NCBI GenBank assembly: GCA_041480065.1
Contig: JBGOZF010000004.1
Coordinates: forward strand, 35,702 to 99,701
From: Fen-999 sp041480065
Lineage (GTDB): Bacteria; Pseudomonadota; Gammaproteobacteria; Burkholderiales; Rhodocyclaceae
Direction: 5' to 3'
Length of the DNA: 64,000 nucleotides
The translations under genes and the position numbers were made by a program. Shown here one piece after another: positions 1 to 8,468 of this stretch. Below the pieces are notes generated by a model. That model was not told the DNA's origin and ran no database searches. It saw nothing but the letters and a program-made list of their open reading frames with translations. The number at the start of each line of letters is the position of its first letter. Positions within the stretch are counted from its first letter, which is position 1.

Positions 1-1
1 G

Positions 2-427
2 TTCGCCCGTTTCGCGCCCCGTCTTTCGCGGTTACCCTTAGAACACGGCTATCCGCCGATGCCGGCGACAGCCATGAACCTGTGGCGATTTGCACCGGTG
101 CTTGCCCATTACGGCGGCAAAGTGGTGTCCAAGGTGAGCGCCCGATTGGCAGCAGGAAATTCGGCTCGCGTTGCCGAGTCGGCCCCAGCCCTTGCATTGC
201 GGCCGGAGAACGCTGCCATCTTTTGCGACACAGATATGGCCGTGTGGATGAGAAGCCCTCTCCTGCAAGAAACTGGCTTGTTCCGGCCAGAACCTTTGCG
301 AGCCATGTTGAATCCCGATGGTACGGCTAGCGGTGGCCAGGTGGAACAGTGGCGCAGACTGGCTACCGTTGAGGCTTTGCTGCGAACGGTCGGCGGCCTT
401 CGGCGGCATTACACGATGCGGGACTGA
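2..427 (+). CDS. C-terminal end of an asparagine-synthase-like protein (5' truncated by window edge)
   Basis: An open frame enters from the left edge with no start and ends in TGA three bases before the next gene. The visible 141 residues contain a segment around E15-G-Y-P followed by a W-R-F-A-P stretch, and end in a basic Q-W-R-R-L-x-T-V-E-x-L-L-R helix. This tail resembles the C-termini of asparagine-synthase-like proteins found beside exosortase-A glycosyltransferases, but no catalytic motif (SGGxDS) is in view, so the assignment rests on weak C-terminal similarity and on context. It probably forms an operon with the glycosyltransferase that follows. An unrelated conserved protein of the cluster is the main alternative. 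Confidence 0.4.
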   Translation, partial: FARFAPRLSRLPLEHGYPPMPATAMNLWRFAPVLAHYGGKVVSKVSARLAAGNSARVAESAPALALRPENAAIFCDTDMAVWMRSPLLQETGLFRPEPLRAMLNPDGTASGGQVEQWRRLATVEALLRTVGGLRRHYTMRD

Positions 428-430
428 CGA

Positions 431-1657
431 ATGCGCATTCTCCACATTCTTGATCATTCGATTCCATTGCATAGCGGTTATGCCTTCCGAACGCTGGCGC
501 TGCTTGCGGAACAGCAGAAGCTGGGGTGGTCCACGATGCAACTCACCACACCCAAGCAGGGTCCGGTCGCCGTGGATGAGGAGACTGTGGATGGCTGGAC
601 CTTTCACCGTACACGCGTCACCGGCAGCACGACAGGCCTGCGCGGATATTTCAGGCAAATGGCCGCCACGCAGGCGCGGATCGAGGAACTGGCACGTCGA
701 TTCAAGCCGGATATCCTGCATCCGCATTCGCCGGTGCTTAACGCCATTCCGGCGATACGTGCAGGACGCAAGCTGGGTTTGCCGGTGGTCTATGAAATGA
801 GGGCATCGTGGGAGGACGCGGCCGTCGATCACGGAGTAACGGCGGAGGGCAGCGTTCGCTACAAGCTTTCGCGGGCGGTCGAGACCTGGGCACTGCGTCG
901 GGCGGATGCCATCACGACGATCTGCGAAGGACTGCGGGCCGACATTCTCGGTCGCGGACGTATCGCCAGGGACAAAGTGACCGTTATTCCGAACGCGGTT
1001 GACGTCGGCGAATTCGCCTACGATCCGCCGAGGGATCCCGATTTGCGGACGGCGCTCGGCCTTGACGGCAGCGTGGTCCTCGGTTTCGCCGGGTCGTTCT
1101 ACGGTTATGAGGGATTGGACCTGCTGTTGGACTCCTGTGCCCGATTGGCGCCGCGCTACCCGACATTGAAGATCCTGTTGGTCGGGGGCGGGCCGCAAGA
1201 TGCGGCGTTGCGCGAACAGTCGGAAAGGTTGGGTTTGGCTGATCGCGTGGTCTTCACCGGCCGGGTGCCCCACGGCGAGGTACAGCGCTACTACGGCCAG
1301 ATCGATTTGCTTTGTTATCCCCGCAAGTCCATGCGGCTGACAGACATGGTAACGCCCTTGAAGCCGCTCGAGGCCATGGCGCAAGGAAAGTTGCTGGTGG
1401 CGTCCGATGTCGGCGGCCACAAGGAGTTGATCCGCGACGGCGAGACCGGTTTTCTTTTTCGCGCCGGTGATCCGGTGGCACTGGCAGATACCATCGAGCG
1501 AGTGCTTTCCGCGCAGGAGCAATGGGAGCCCATGCGTCGTGCCGGGCGCGCCTTCGTGGAAACTGAACGCACCTGGGCATGCAGCGCCGCCAACTATCGC
1601 GACGTGTACCGGGCCGTGTTGTCGCCCGAGCGCCGTCTTGCGGTGGACGACGTCTAG
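431..1657 (+). CDS. Family 4 glycosyltransferase, XrtA/PEP-CTERM type (TIGR04063-like)
   Basis: A 408-residue GT-B glycosyltransferase predicted to add a sugar to the lipid-linked exopolysaccharide repeat on the cytoplasmic side of the membrane. The N-terminus (MRILHILDHSIPLHSGYAF) is the hallmark opening of the exosortase-A associated family. The C-terminal half has the nucleotide-sugar binding pattern: V-V-L-G-F-A-G-S-F near residue 215, V-F-T-G-R-V near 275, and the acidic K-P-L-E-A-M-A-Q-G loop near 315. The length is normal for the family. It starts 3 bp after the preceding stop and is followed by the amidotransferase after a 20 bp gap, so it sits in a tight operon. Donor and acceptor sugars cannot be read from the sequence. 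Confidence 0.9.
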   Translation: MRILHILDHSIPLHSGYAFRTLALLAEQQKLGWSTMQLTTPKQGPVAVDEETVDGWTFHRTRVTGSTTGLRGYFRQMAATQARIEELARRFKPDILHPHSPVLNAIPAIRAGRKLGLPVVYEMRASWEDAAVDHGVTAEGSVRYKLSRAVETWALRRADAITTICEGLRADILGRGRIARDKVTVIPNAVDVGEFAYDPPRDPDLRTALGLDGSVVLGFAGSFYGYEGLDLLLDSCARLAPRYPTLKILLVGGGPQDAALREQSERLGLADRVVFTGRVPHGEVQRYYGQIDLLCYPRKSMRLTDMVTPLKPLEAMAQGKLLVASDVGGHKELIRDGETGFLFRAGDPVALADTIERVLSAQEQWEPMRRAGRAFVETERTWACSAANYRDVYRAVLSPERRLAVDDV

Positions 1658-1677
1658 TTCGAAGAGGGTGTCGGTTC

Positions 1678-3603
1678 ATGTGCGGCATTTACGGCATCAT
1701 CCATCTCGACGGCAGCCCCGCGGATCCGGCGCTCATGGAGCGCATGGGGGACATCACCCGCCACCGTGGTCCCGATGACCAGGGCTGGCATCACGACGGC
1801 AACTGCGTCATCGGCATGCGCCGCTTGTCCATCATCGACGTGGCGGGAGGGCATCAACCCCTCACCAACGAGGATCAGACCCTGTGGCTGGTCTGCAACG
1901 GCGAGGTCTACAACTTTCGCGAACTGCGCAGCGAACTCGCCGCCGCCGGCCATCGATTCCTGACCGGTTCGGATTGCGAGGTCATTCTCCACGGCTACGA
2001 GCAATGGGGCGACGACTTCGTCCTGCGGCTCAACGGCATGTACAACTTCGCGCTGTGGGATGCCCGCCGCCGCCGCCTGCTGATCGGACGTGACCGGATA
2101 GGGGTAAAGCCCCTCTACTGGAGACAGGATGGTCAGCGCCTGGCTTTTGCGACCGAGGCCAAGGCTCTGCTCGCCTTGCCTGGCGTGGCGGTAGCCGTGG
2201 ATCGAACCGCACTGGCCAGTTACCTCAATCTCGGTTATGTGTCCGCTCCCCGCTCGATGTTCGAGGGCATTGCCAAGCTGCCGGTGGCGACGGTGATGAG
2301 TGTCGAGAGCGGCCAGCTTGCCCCGCGCCGCTACTGGTCCCCGCCGGAACGGCTGGAGCAGGGCGTCAGCGAGGGCGAGTGGGCAGAGCGCATCCGCGCC
2401 GGCATCGACCGAGCGGTGCGCATGCAGATGGTTTCGGACGTGCCCATCGGCGCTTTCCTTTCGGGCGGCATCGACTCGTCGGCCGTGGTGGCCTGCATGG
2501 CAGGAGCGACCTCTCAGCCGGTCAAGACCTACGCGATCGGCTTCGGCGGTTCGGCGGCCGACGATTTCTACAACGAACTGCCTTACGCCCGCCGGGTTGC
2601 CGAACTGTTCCGCACCGACCATCACGAAATCGTCGTCAAGCCCGACGTGGTGTCCCTGTTGCCGCGCCTGCTCTGGCACATGGATGAACCGATCGCCGAC
2701 ACGGCGTTCATCACCACCTACCTGGTCAGCGAGTTCGCGCGCAAGGATGTCACGGTAATACTTTCCGGCGTCGGCGGCGACGAACTGTTCGGCGGCTACC
2801 GGCGTTATCTCGGCAACCATTATGCCGAGCGCTTTGCCCGCCTGCCGGGCTTTGTGCAAGGTCTGGCCAAGGGAGCGGGCAGTCTGCTGCCGGCGGACCG
2901 CCACTCGAAGTGGCTCAACATCGCCCGCCTGGCCAAGGGCTTCCTGGCGACGGCCGAACTCTCCTTCGAAGAGCGCTACCGGGCCTACCTCCAGATCATG
3001 GATCGATCGCTGGCGGGACGACTTCTGGTGGGGGGCTCGGGCTCGGCATGGGATCCGCTGGCGGAAGCTTTTGCCGGCAGCACACAGGACGACCCCTGCA
3101 ACCACATGCTGGCCGTCGACATGGCCTCGCAACTGCCGGATGACCTGCTGCTGCTGACCGACAAGATGAGCATGACGGTTTCACTTGAGTGCCGTGTTCC
3201 CCTCCTGGATCACGACCTGCTGGAGATGGCCGCCACCATGCCGGAGGCGGTCAAGATCAAGGGCGGCGTGCTCAAGGCGGCGATGAAGCAGGCCCTGGCC
3301 GACCGTCTGCCGCCGGACATCCTGCACCGCAAGAAGCGCGGTTTCGGCACGCCCATGGGCGCCTGGCTCAAGGGAGAACTGGGTCGCCTGCTCGACCGCA
3401 TCCTGTCGCCTGAGGCCATTCGGGCGCGCGGTTTGTTCGATTCGTCGGTCGTCGCGCAACTGATCGCCGACCATCGCGCCAACCGCCAGGACTACACCGA
3501 TGCACTGATTGCGCTGCTCAACTTCGAAGTCTGGGCGCGCATCTATCTCGACCGCCGCAGCCACGAAGACGTGACCGCGGAGTTGCAGGGAATGCTTGCA
3601 TGA
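1678..3603 (+). CDS. Glutamine-dependent amidotransferase, asparagine synthase family, exosortase-A type (TIGR03108-like)
   Basis: A 641-residue class II glutamine amidotransferase. The start at 1678 is chosen because it gives M-C-G-I, leaving Cys2 as the N-terminal nucleophile after Met removal; the open frame runs further upstream but would bury it. The glutaminase domain (about 1-200) shows H-R-G-P-D-D and the R-D-R-I-G-V-K-P-L-Y signature. The synthetase domain has the ATP pyrophosphatase loop L-S-G-G-I-D-S-S near 265 and S-G-V-G-G-D-E-L-F-G-G near 362. Homologues sit in nearly all exosortase-A loci and are thought to amidate a sugar acid or peptide-like substituent rather than free aspartate. 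Its stop overlaps the next start (ATGA), showing translational coupling. Confidence 0.9.
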   Translation: MCGIYGIIHLDGSPADPALMERMGDITRHRGPDDQGWHHDGNCVIGMRRLSIIDVAGGHQPLTNEDQTLWLVCNGEVYNFRELRSELAAAGHRFLTGSDCEVILHGYEQWGDDFVLRLNGMYNFALWDARRRRLLIGRDRIGVKPLYWRQDGQRLAFATEAKALLALPGVAVAVDRTALASYLNLGYVSAPRSMFEGIAKLPVATVMSVESGQLAPRRYWSPPERLEQGVSEGEWAERIRAGIDRAVRMQMVSDVPIGAFLSGGIDSSAVVACMAGATSQPVKTYAIGFGGSAADDFYNELPYARRVAELFRTDHHEIVVKPDVVSLLPRLLWHMDEPIADTAFITTYLVSEFARKDVTVILSGVGGDELFGGYRRYLGNHYAERFARLPGFVQGLAKGAGSLLPADRHSKWLNIARLAKGFLATAELSFEERYRAYLQIMDRSLAGRLLVGGSGSAWDPLAEAFAGSTQDDPCNHMLAVDMASQLPDDLLLLTDKMSMTVSLECRVPLLDHDLLEMAATMPEAVKIKGGVLKAAMKQALADRLPPDILHRKKRGFGTPMGAWLKGELGRLLDRILSPEAIRARGLFDSSVVAQLIADHRANRQDYTDALIALLNFEVWARIYLDRRSHEDVTAELQGMLA

Positions 3604-4814
3604 AGATCCTTTACGTTTGCCACCGCTTTCCTTTTCCGCCCAAGCGTGGCGGCAAGATCCGTCCCTTCAACATGATCCGGCATTTCACCGGACAGGGACA
3701 CGAAGTCACGGTCTGCTCGCTGAGCCGGTCTCCGGCCGAGGCCCGCGAGGGCGAGGGTATCGCCGGGCACTGCAAGCGCTTCGAGATGGCCGCGGTCTCG
3801 AATCCCATACAGACGCTGCGCATGGTCGCGCGCCTGCCGCTGATGACGCCTTCCTCGATGGGCTACTTCTATTCGCCGGATCTCAGGCGCCGCATCGATG
3901 CGCTGCTGGCCGCCGAGAAATTCGATCTCATCTTCGTGCATTGTTCGTCCGTGGCCCAGTATGTCGAGGACGTGCGCGGTATCCCCAAGATCCTCGATTT
4001 CGGCGACATGGATTCCCAGAAGTGGCTGGAATACGCCCGCTACAAGCCGTTCCCGCTCTCGCTCGGCTACCGGCTGGAAGGCAACAAGATGATGGCGGCC
4101 GAGAAGCGGCTGGCCGGGAAATTCGACCTGTGCACCGCCACGACCCGGGCCGAATGGGAAACCTTGCAGGACTACGGGACTGCCCATGCGACCGACTGGT
4201 TCCCGAACGGCGTCGATTCGGGATTCTTCAAGCCCGATGGCGAAGGCTACGACGCGGATACGCTGTCCTTCATCGGCCGTATGGACTACTACCCGAACCA
4301 GGAGTGCATGTTCGATTTCTGTCGCAATACGCTGCCCCTGATCCAGGCCAGGCGGCCGGCGGCCAAGTTGATCATCGTCGGCGCCGACCCGAGTCCTGCC
4401 GTCAGGAAACTCGGCGATCTCAAGGGAGTCACCGTCACAGGCTCGGTACCGGACGTGCGCCCTTACATCCTGCGCTCCGCTGCCATGGTGGCGCCGCTCA
4501 ATATCGCGCGCGGTACGCAAAACAAGATACTCGAAGCCATGGCGATGGGCGTGCCGGTAGTAACCAGTCCGGCCGGTGCGGGCGGGGTCGATGCCGAGAA
4601 CGGTCGCCATTTCCTGGTCGGCGACAGCCCGAGCGCCTATGCCGAAGCCTGTCTGCGGCTTATGCAGGATGGCGGCGAACGGGCGCGCTTTGCCGTTGCC
4701 GGGCGCGAACGCATGCTGAGCAATCATGATTGGCAGGCCTCGATGCGTCGACTGGACGGTATCGTCGAGCGTGTCATGGCAGGGTGGCGAGCCAAGTACA
4801 ATGCCGGTTCTTGA
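3600..4814 (+). CDS. Family 4 glycosyltransferase, XrtA/PEP-CTERM type (TIGR03087-like)
   Basis: A 404-residue glycosyltransferase with the typical opening M-K-I-L-Y-V-C-H-R-F-P-F-P-P-K-R-G-G-K and, in the C-terminal domain, L-S-F-I-G-R-M-D-Y-Y-P-N near 222 and the K-I-L-E-A-M-A-M-G-V-P-V-V loop near 310. This is the signature architecture of the exosortase-associated sugar transferase 1 family. It overlaps the amidotransferase stop by 4 bp and precedes the GDP-mannose dehydrogenase by 15 bp. It probably adds a sugar, perhaps the uronic acid made next door, to the growing repeat unit; that substrate link is inferred from gene order only. Confidence 0.9.
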   Translation: MKILYVCHRFPFPPKRGGKIRPFNMIRHFTGQGHEVTVCSLSRSPAEAREGEGIAGHCKRFEMAAVSNPIQTLRMVARLPLMTPSSMGYFYSPDLRRRIDALLAAEKFDLIFVHCSSVAQYVEDVRGIPKILDFGDMDSQKWLEYARYKPFPLSLGYRLEGNKMMAAEKRLAGKFDLCTATTRAEWETLQDYGTAHATDWFPNGVDSGFFKPDGEGYDADTLSFIGRMDYYPNQECMFDFCRNTLPLIQARRPAAKLIIVGADPSPAVRKLGDLKGVTVTGSVPDVRPYILRSAAMVAPLNIARGTQNKILEAMAMGVPVVTSPAGAGGVDAENGRHFLVGDSPSAYAEACLRLMQDGGERARFAVAGRERMLSNHDWQASMRRLDGIVERVMAGWRAKYNAGS

Positions 4815-4829
4815 CAATGGGGTGACGCA

Positions 4830-6146
4830 ATGAGAATTAGTATCTTCGGCCTGGGTTATGTGGGGGCGGTGTCGCTGGCCTGCCTGTCGCGCGACGGTCA
4901 CGATGTCATCGGTGTGGACATCGACTCGACGAAACTCGACCTGATCAAGGCCGGCAACACGCCCGTGGTCGAGGAGGGCATGGTCGATCTGATGGCACGG
5001 GTTGCCGCCAGCGGCAAGGTGAGGGTGACGACCGATTCGCGACAGGCGGTACTCGACAGCGAAATTTCCCTGGTCTGCGTCGGCACGCCGTCGGCGACCA
5101 ACGGCAGCCAGGACCAAGGCGCGATTCTGCGTCTGGCCGAAGAAATGGGCGAGGCCATACGCGACAAGCGCGAACCTCATGTGGTGGTGTTCAGGTCGAC
5201 GCTGGTGCCAGGCACGGTAGAGACCGTGCTGCGCCCGATCATCGAAAAGAAATCGGGCAAGGTCGATGGCAAGGACTTCTTCCTGTGCTTCCAGCCGGAA
5301 TTCCTGCGCGAGGGGTCGTCGATTCGCGACTACGACAAGCCGCCATTCACCATCGTCGGCGCCAACCATGCCTATCCGGTCGAACGGCTGCGCAGTCTCT
5401 TTGGACATCTGCCCTGCAAGTTCATCGAAACCTCGGTTCGCTCCGCCGAGATGATGAAATACTGCTGCAACAACTTCCATGCCCTCAAGATCACCTTCGC
5501 CAACGAAACGGCCCGACTGTGCGGCGCCCTCGGTGTCGATCCTTTCGAGGTCATGGACCTGGTCTGTCAGGACACCCAGCTCAACATCTCGCGGGCTTAT
5601 CTGAGGCCGGGTTTCGCCTTCGGCGGTTCCTGCCTGCCCAAGGACCTGCGCGCGACGACCTACCTGGCCAAGATCCATGATGTCGAGTTGCCCATGCTCG
5701 GCGGCATCATGTCGTCCAACCGGAACCACATCGACCTGGCGATACAGAAACTGCTTGCCACCGGCAAGCGCAAGATCGGCTTCATCGGCCTGTCGTTCAA
5801 GACCGGCACCGACGATCTGCGCGAGAGCCCTCTGGTGACCCTGGCCGAGCAATTGATCGGCAAGGGCATGCAGCTCTCGATCTACGACCCGGAGGTGCAC
5901 CTGTCGCGCCTGCTCGGGGCCAACCGCCGTTATATCGAACTGCACTTGCCGCACATCGGGCAACTGCTCCAACCCGAACTCGAGAAGGTCATCGACGAAT
6001 CGGAGGTGCTGGTGCTCGGCCTGACCGGACAAGAGATCATCGATGTCCTGGCTGCCCGCAGCCGCGCCGACCAGATGCTGCTCGATCTCGTGCATCTGCC
6101 CGAGGGGGCACCGATTGCGGCGCGGGTCGAGGGGTTGTGCTGGTAG
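4830..6146 (+). CDS. algD: GDP-mannose 6-dehydrogenase (AlgD type)
   Basis: A 438-residue UDP-glucose/GDP-mannose dehydrogenase family enzyme that oxidises the sugar C6 alcohol twice with NAD to give a nucleotide uronic acid. The Rossmann motif G-L-G-Y-V-G-A-V-S starts at residue 7. Central features are N-x-x-H-A-x-K-x-T-F-A-N-E and the catalytic cysteine in F-G-G-S-C-L-P-K-D near 266-274. The sequence tracks Pseudomonas AlgD (R-I-S-I-F-G-L-G-Y-V-G-A-V, P-E-F-L-R-E, G-V-D-x-x-E-V-M-D) more closely than UDP-glucose dehydrogenases, so GDP-mannuronate is the predicted product. A purine-rich GGGGTGAC lies upstream of ATG. UDP-glucose as substrate cannot be excluded. Confidence 0.85.
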   Translation: MRISIFGLGYVGAVSLACLSRDGHDVIGVDIDSTKLDLIKAGNTPVVEEGMVDLMARVAASGKVRVTTDSRQAVLDSEISLVCVGTPSATNGSQDQGAILRLAEEMGEAIRDKREPHVVVFRSTLVPGTVETVLRPIIEKKSGKVDGKDFFLCFQPEFLREGSSIRDYDKPPFTIVGANHAYPVERLRSLFGHLPCKFIETSVRSAEMMKYCCNNFHALKITFANETARLCGALGVDPFEVMDLVCQDTQLNISRAYLRPGFAFGGSCLPKDLRATTYLAKIHDVELPMLGGIMSSNRNHIDLAIQKLLATGKRKIGFIGLSFKTGTDDLRESPLVTLAEQLIGKGMQLSIYDPEVHLSRLLGANRRYIELHLPHIGQLLQPELEKVIDESEVLVLGLTGQEIIDVLAARSRADQMLLDLVHLPEGAPIAARVEGLCW

Positions 6147-7180
6147 TGGCGGGCACAAATTCGTCACGGCTGAACTTCTGGCGGCGTGGCACCTGGATCA
6201 GCCTGGCGGTTCTCGTGCTGTCGGTGCTGTCGCTGTCGCCCTATTTCGTCAGTTCCACCGAGGTTGTCCGCATGCGTAATGCGCTGGCCTTGATGGATGG
6301 CGCGAATACCACCTTCGACTGGACGCCGGAGAACGTGCCCGCCGACTTCATGCTCGAGCGTGGCACGCCCGATCCGCAGTTTGTCGAAGCCGCCGCAAAG
6401 CTCGGCCTTGCGGACATGAGTTCGGACTGGGATCGGGTACTGGCGATCAGTCGGCACCTGCTGGGCAGTGCCCCCGAACTCGTGGGGTCGCCGATTCAAT
6501 CCGATCTGCGCGATACCTACGATCGCATCACGCACCAGGGCCAGGGCTACTGCGTCGACTTCACCCGTGTCTTCATGGCGTTCGCCGTCACGGCTGGAAT
6601 TCCCGTACGTTCCTGGGCATTCTCTTTCGACGGCTTCGGTGGCCACGGCCATGTCCTGCCGGAAATATGGAATCGGCAACTGAAGCGCTGGCAGTTGGTC
6701 GATGTGTTCAACAACTACTACTTCCACGGTGCGGACGGCGTGGCGGTCTCGGCGTCGGAACTTCGTCGCGCTTTGCGCGAAGCCCCGTTGTCGATTCACG
6801 TTGATCTTCTATATCCCGGCGCGCGTCCCGGCTACGTGATCGAGGAGAAGCTCTGGGACTACTACGGCCGCGGCCTGCCGGAGTGGTACATGTTCTGGGG
6901 CAACAATGTCTTTTCCTACGACAGGGCCATGATGGCGCGTCCCCTTGGGCGCGTATCCCGCTCGCTGGAACAGTTGGACGCTATTGCGATCGGGATCTAC
7001 CCTCCGGTTAACCTGGTGGTCGACAGCGGCAACCGCGACAAGGTCGACGCGATGTGGCGGCTGCGCAGGCATCTCATCGTGGTCGCGTGGACCGGCGGCC
7101 TGGCCTTGCTGGTCCTTCCGGTGTGCGCAGTCGGATGGCAGATGAGTACACGGCGTCGCCTGCCTCTCGAGCCGACGTGA
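6137..7180 (+). CDS. Membrane-anchored transglutaminase-like protein
   Basis: A 347-residue protein with one hydrophobic segment near residues 18-37, an extracytoplasmic domain and a second membrane segment near 310-333. The middle carries a transglutaminase-like triad: Cys in G-Y-C-V-D-F, His in G-H-G-H-V-L-P-E-I-W and Asp in L-V-D-V-F-N-N-Y-Y. Such domains are often cysteine proteases or amide-forming enzymes in bacterial envelopes. The start is GTG at 6137, overlapping the algD stop by 10 bp, so it is translationally linked. A role in trimming or cross-linking a peptide component of the exopolysaccharide is inference. The family is not assigned to a known pathway. Confidence 0.75.
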   Translation: MLVVAGTNSSRLNFWRRGTWISLAVLVLSVLSLSPYFVSSTEVVRMRNALALMDGANTTFDWTPENVPADFMLERGTPDPQFVEAAAKLGLADMSSDWDRVLAISRHLLGSAPELVGSPIQSDLRDTYDRITHQGQGYCVDFTRVFMAFAVTAGIPVRSWAFSFDGFGGHGHVLPEIWNRQLKRWQLVDVFNNYYFHGADGVAVSASELRRALREAPLSIHVDLLYPGARPGYVIEEKLWDYYGRGLPEWYMFWGNNVFSYDRAMMARPLGRVSRSLEQLDAIAIGIYPPVNLVVDSGNRDKVDAMWRLRRHLIVVAWTGGLALLVLPVCAVGWQMSTRRRLPLEPT

Positions 7181-8397
7181 CCAGAAAGATTCGCACCCTG
7201 CTGTTTTCGACGTTGTATCCGAGCAGCGTCAGACCTCGGCACGGCATCTTCGTCGAAACGCGCCTGCGCGAACTATTGGCCAGCAAGGCGGTCGAGACGC
7301 GGGTCGTCGCGCCGGTGCCCTGGTTCTTTTCAACGCATCCGCGCTACGGCGACTACGCGCGCGCCGCCAGGACACCGATGCGCGAGACCCACAACGGCAT
7401 TGAAGTGGAGCATCCGCGCTATTTCCTGCCGCCGAAGGTCGGGATGACCGTGGCCCCGCTTAGCCTCGCCCTGGGTGCCATCGCAACGGTGCGCCGGCTG
7501 ATACGCGAGGGGTTTGATTTCGATCTGATCGACGCCCATTACTATTATCCCGACGGCGTCGCCGCCGCCTTGATCGCGAAGTGGATCAATAAGCCCTTTG
7601 TCGTCACAGCACGCGGAACCGACCTCAACGTGATCCCGCGTTACCGCCTGCCGCGTCGAATGATACGTTGGACTGTCGGACGGGCGGCGGCGTCGATTGG
7701 GGTGTCCCGCGCGCTGGTCGACGTGTTGAGGGGGTTGGGTGCGCCCGAAGACAAAGTCCACGTGATGCGCAATGGCGTCGATCTGTCGCGTTTCCATCCG
7801 GTTCCCCAGAATGAGGCGCGTCAGGCGCTCGGCCTGAGCGGTTCGCCGATCCTGCTATCCGTGGGCAATCTGGTCGAGAACAAGGGGCACAATTTCGTCA
7901 TCGATGTTCTTGCCGGGCTCCTCACCGCGCACCCGGATGCCTGCTTGGTCATCATCGGAGACGGCCCGGACAAGCAGAACCTTCAGAATCAGGTCGCGCG
8001 CCTTGGATTGAGCGAGCGAGTTCGCTTCGTCGCAACATTGCCCAACACGGATCTTGCGACATGGTACAGCGCTGCCGACGTCCTGATCCTGGCTTCGAGT
8101 CGGGAAGGATGGCCGAATATCCTGCTTGAATCGATGGCCTGCGGCACGCCGGTAGTGGCGACGAAGGTCGGCGGTACTCCCGAGATCGTAACGACCGACA
8201 TGGTGGGATGGCTGGTGGATAGACTGAATGTGTCGGACCTGCTGGGGGCCGTCGACGGCCTGCTGATTGCCCGCCCTGACCGCGCCGCCGTTCGCGCCTA
8301 TGCAGGGAACTTCGGTTGGGCTGCGACTACGCAGGCTCAACTGGTATTGTTCAACAATGTCGCATCGTCGACTGGAGATGATCGGCGTCATGTCTGA
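7177..8397 (+). CDS. Family 4 glycosyltransferase
   Basis: A 406-residue GT-B enzyme. The N-terminal acceptor domain begins L-L-F-S-T-L-Y-P-S-S-V-R-P-R-H-G-I-F-V-E-T, typical of GT4 proteins acting on polysaccharides. The donor domain shows V-M-R-N-G-V-D-L-S-R-F-H-P, L-L-S-V-G-N-L-V-E-N-K-G-H and the S-x-R-E-G-W-P-N-I-L-L-E-S-M-A-C-G-T-P-V-V-A loop with the conserved E-x7-E pair. GTG 7177 was chosen because it forms a GTGA overlap with the preceding stop; ATG 7135 in the same frame is possible and would add 14 residues. It lies in the plus-strand polysaccharide operon. Confidence 0.88.
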   Translation: MTRKIRTLLFSTLYPSSVRPRHGIFVETRLRELLASKAVETRVVAPVPWFFSTHPRYGDYARAARTPMRETHNGIEVEHPRYFLPPKVGMTVAPLSLALGAIATVRRLIREGFDFDLIDAHYYYPDGVAAALIAKWINKPFVVTARGTDLNVIPRYRLPRRMIRWTVGRAAASIGVSRALVDVLRGLGAPEDKVHVMRNGVDLSRFHPVPQNEARQALGLSGSPILLSVGNLVENKGHNFVIDVLAGLLTAHPDACLVIIGDGPDKQNLQNQVARLGLSERVRFVATLPNTDLATWYSAADVLILASSREGWPNILLESMACGTPVVATKVGGTPEIVTTDMVGWLVDRLNVSDLLGAVDGLLIARPDRAAVRAYAGNFGWAATTQAQLVLFNNVASSTGDDRRHV

Positions 8398-8468
8398 TCA
8401 GACTCTCCCATTGACCAAGCATTCTTGTGGCAGCGACGCCACTTCAAAGATCATCAAAGAGGCCTCGG

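Noticed and set aside
3543..6167. Very long open frame (about 874 codons) on the minus strand over the glycosyltransferase and algD genes
   Set aside because: Lies opposite two well-supported plus-strand genes; GC-rich codon bias leaves the opposite frame open. The translation is low in hydrophobic order and rich in His, Gln and Arg, with no recognisable motif.
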